From: Aliiglaciecola sp. 3_MG-2023
GTDB taxonomy: Bacteria; Pseudomonadota; Gammaproteobacteria; Enterobacterales; Alteromonadaceae
Length of the DNA: 64,000 bases
Direction of reading: 5' to 3'
NCBI RefSeq assembly: GCF_030548205.1
Contig: NZ_JAUORV010000008.1
Coordinates: 85,792 to 149,791 of the forward strand
Positions 62,594-64,000 of the stretch are shown piece after piece (position 1 is the first letter of the stretch; each line of letters begins with the position of its first letter). The position numbers and the translations under genes were made by a program. The notes beneath the pieces are model-generated. The model ran no database searches. It had not been told where the DNA came from and was given only the letters and a program-made list of their open reading frames with translations.

Positions 62594-63766
62594 ATGTTGA
62601 AACAACTAGCGATTAACCTTCTATACCTAATTGTGATGAGCAGTTTTCAGGCGCATGGGCAAAGCGAGCTAGGTGCGCCGCCAACCATTGTTGAAGAATC
62701 GAATGTTATCTGGAATGAGATTCAATCTTATTGGTTTGAATTCTTACAAGCATTACCGTCTGTTATTTTTGGGCTAGTGATCTTCATCATCTTTTATCTG
62801 TCTTCACGCTATATTTCAGAATGGATGCTCAAACCCTTTTCCTATATTAGTTCCAGTCTACTTATCAGAGTGGTTATTCGGCGTGTTTTTCAATTACTAA
62901 TTATTTTGTTAGGCGCTTATATTTTTCTACGTTTTGCAGGCTTAAGTGAGTTTGCTGTTGCCATTTTAAGTGGTACTGGTGTGGCGGGCTTGATTATTGG
63001 TTTTGCATTTAAAGACATCGCAGAGAACTTCATTTCAAGTTTACTGCTAAGTATTCAGAAGCCATTTAAAATTGGCGATATTATCCAGGTGGAAAGTCAT
63101 ATAGGTGTCGTCAAGCAAGTGACTGCCAGAGCAACCACGTTACTCGATTTTGATGGCGATCATATTCAGATCCCCAATTCAACGGTATACAAGAATATTA
63201 TCAGGAATATCAGTGCCAATCCTAATTCCCGGGGAAGTTTTGTTATTGGGGTGGGTTATGACTCAAGTGTCGTTGAAGCACAAAAACTAGCAATGACCGT
63301 CTTGCAAATGACAGACGCGGTATTAGATGAACCTGAGCCTCAAGTTTTAGTTGATACCCTGGCATCTTCAACAGTCAACCTGAAAGTATACTTTTGGATC
63401 AACACCCATCAGCATAGTTTATTGAAAGTGTCTTCATTGTTAATGAGAACAATATTGAGTGAGTTTGAACAAGCGGGAATTAGTATGCCGGATGATGCGC
63501 GGGAAGTTATATTTCCCGAAGGCATTAAAATATCTGATGCAGATCAGTTGATTACCGCTAAATTAAAACAACAAGAAAAAGATGACCAAGAGAATAAGTT
63601 GTTGAAAAAACAAGACAATCAATTGGATAATCAAGCTTTATCATCTAAAATAGAAGGGCGAGAGCAAGCATCAGACTTTACTGAAGATTTGAGTAGTGAT
63701 GCAGATAGCATTCGCAGCCAAGCTGAATCTGCGAGAAATCCTGAACAGGGGCAGAATATACTTTAG
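62594..63766 (+). CDS. MscS-family mechanosensitive channel
   Basis: 390 residues: signal-like N-terminus (LAINLLYLIVMSSFQAHG), three membrane segments, the pore helix with GTGVAGLIIGFAFKDIAENF, then the cytoplasmic MscS vestibule (IGDIIQVESHIGVVKQVTARATTL, DGDHIQIPNSTV). A charged, Gln/Asp-rich tail of about 70 residues has no counterpart in E. coli MscS. It releases solutes on osmotic downshock. It is a single gene after the hybrid kinase. Confidence 0.9.
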   Translation: MLKQLAINLLYLIVMSSFQAHGQSELGAPPTIVEESNVIWNEIQSYWFEFLQALPSVIFGLVIFIIFYLSSRYISEWMLKPFSYISSSLLIRVVIRRVFQLLIILLGAYIFLRFAGLSEFAVAILSGTGVAGLIIGFAFKDIAENFISSLLLSIQKPFKIGDIIQVESHIGVVKQVTARATTLLDFDGDHIQIPNSTVYKNIIRNISANPNSRGSFVIGVGYDSSVVEAQKLAMTVLQMTDAVLDEPEPQVLVDTLASSTVNLKVYFWINTHQHSLLKVSSLLMRTILSEFEQAGISMPDDAREVIFPEGIKISDADQLITAKLKQQEKDDQENKLLKKQDNQLDNQALSSKIEGREQASDFTEDLSSDADSIRSQAESARNPEQGQNIL

Positions 63767-63810
63767 GTGAATGATTAAAAACAAGTATGGAATTTGGTGT
63801 TTAAGGATAA

Positions 63811-64000
63811 ATGGAGTCGTCCCAATTGAATGATAAGCGAAGCACATTTTTTACAGAGTTAAAGGGCAAGGGGAAGATGCTCTACTTTGTGTTGTGTTTA
63901 ATTTTTATGGGATCGATAAATGCCAAAGAGCAGATACTGCTGGTTGCAGAAGAGCATGTTCCTTATATTGGCTTGAGTCTACCTAACCAAGGCTACGTTC
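63811..64000 (+). CDS. Periplasmic solute-binding protein (3' part outside window)
   Basis: An open frame reaches the window end. From the ATG at 63811 there is a 22-residue polar leader before a signal peptide (MLYFVLCLIFMGSINA); the internal ATG at 63877 would start directly at the signal peptide. The mature part (QILLVAEEHVPYIGL) looks like the start of a family-3 solute-binding protein or a related sensor domain. Only about 63 residues are visible, so the class is tentative. Confidence 0.55.
   Translation, partial: MESSQLNDKRSTFFTELKGKGKMLYFVLCLIFMGSINAKEQILLVAEEHVPYIGLSLPNQGYV

Overview
The window reads like chromosomal DNA of a marine, copiotrophic gammaproteobacterium of the Alteromonadales (a Glaciecola/Paraglaciecola/Alteromonas-like organism). 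This assignment is an inference from gene content (two TonB-dependent receptors, three paralogues resembling the DUF3718 family, a YacL/UPF0231 protein, a TPR-sulfotransferase, many acyl-CoA genes) and moderately AT-rich DNA; no rRNA or marker gene is present to prove it.

Layout. 1-5.7 kb: the end of a TonB-dependent receptor, a TPR-sulfotransferase, diacylglycerol kinase, a dimeric dUTPase and a large secreted zinc metalloprotease. 5.7-9.6 kb: an arsenic-resistance cluster (PepSY membrane protein, arsR, thioredoxin-type arsC, arsH, ACR3 pump, glutaredoxin-type arsC) with a near-perfect operator-promoter in front of arsR. 10.0-30.6 kb: a beta-oxidation-type catabolic region: acyl-CoA dehydrogenases, an APH-like kinase, quinone oxidoreductase, acyl-CoA ligase, SDR, FadB/J-like bifunctional enzyme, thiolase, alpha/beta hydrolase, LysR regulator, MaoC hydratase and a TonB-dependent receptor. 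Three small DUF3718-like secreted proteins lie in the same region; all three transcription units share a GATAC-N4-GTATG motif about 80-110 bp upstream. 30.8 kb: pterin carbinolamine dehydratase.

31.3-50.3 kb: an integrated mobile element of about 18.9 kb inserted in the 3' end of an initiator tRNA gene, bounded by a 27-bp direct repeat. It carries a frameshifted large serine recombinase whose coding frame runs through the attachment site into the tRNA, an IS66-family insertion sequence, a short integron-type cassette array (recognisable attC sites, no integron integrase), an IS21 remnant, a non-coding region full of long inverted repeats, a four-gene minus-strand block of unknown proteins, a HEPN-type putative RNase, several unrecognised membrane proteins and a PhoD-like phosphatase. 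A second intact initiator tRNA gene lies just beyond the right end.

50.6-64 kb: a haem peroxidase lipoprotein, a YgjP-like metallopeptidase, YacL, an RluA-type pseudouridine synthase, then a dense signalling island: a response regulator-GGDEF protein and a response regulator-HPt protein on the minus strand; on the plus strand an NtrC-type regulator, a tiny DHp-only protein, a CHASE3 histidine kinase, an Rcp1-like receiver and a REC-HK-REC-REC hybrid kinase. An MscS-type channel and the start of a probable periplasmic solute-binding protein close the window.

The most unusual material is inside the tRNA-fMet element: the recombinase whose C-terminus would change between the integrated and excised states, the integrase-less cassette array preceded by a pseudoknot-like leader and twin palindromes, and the inverted-repeat-rich 41.4-41.6 kb segment.
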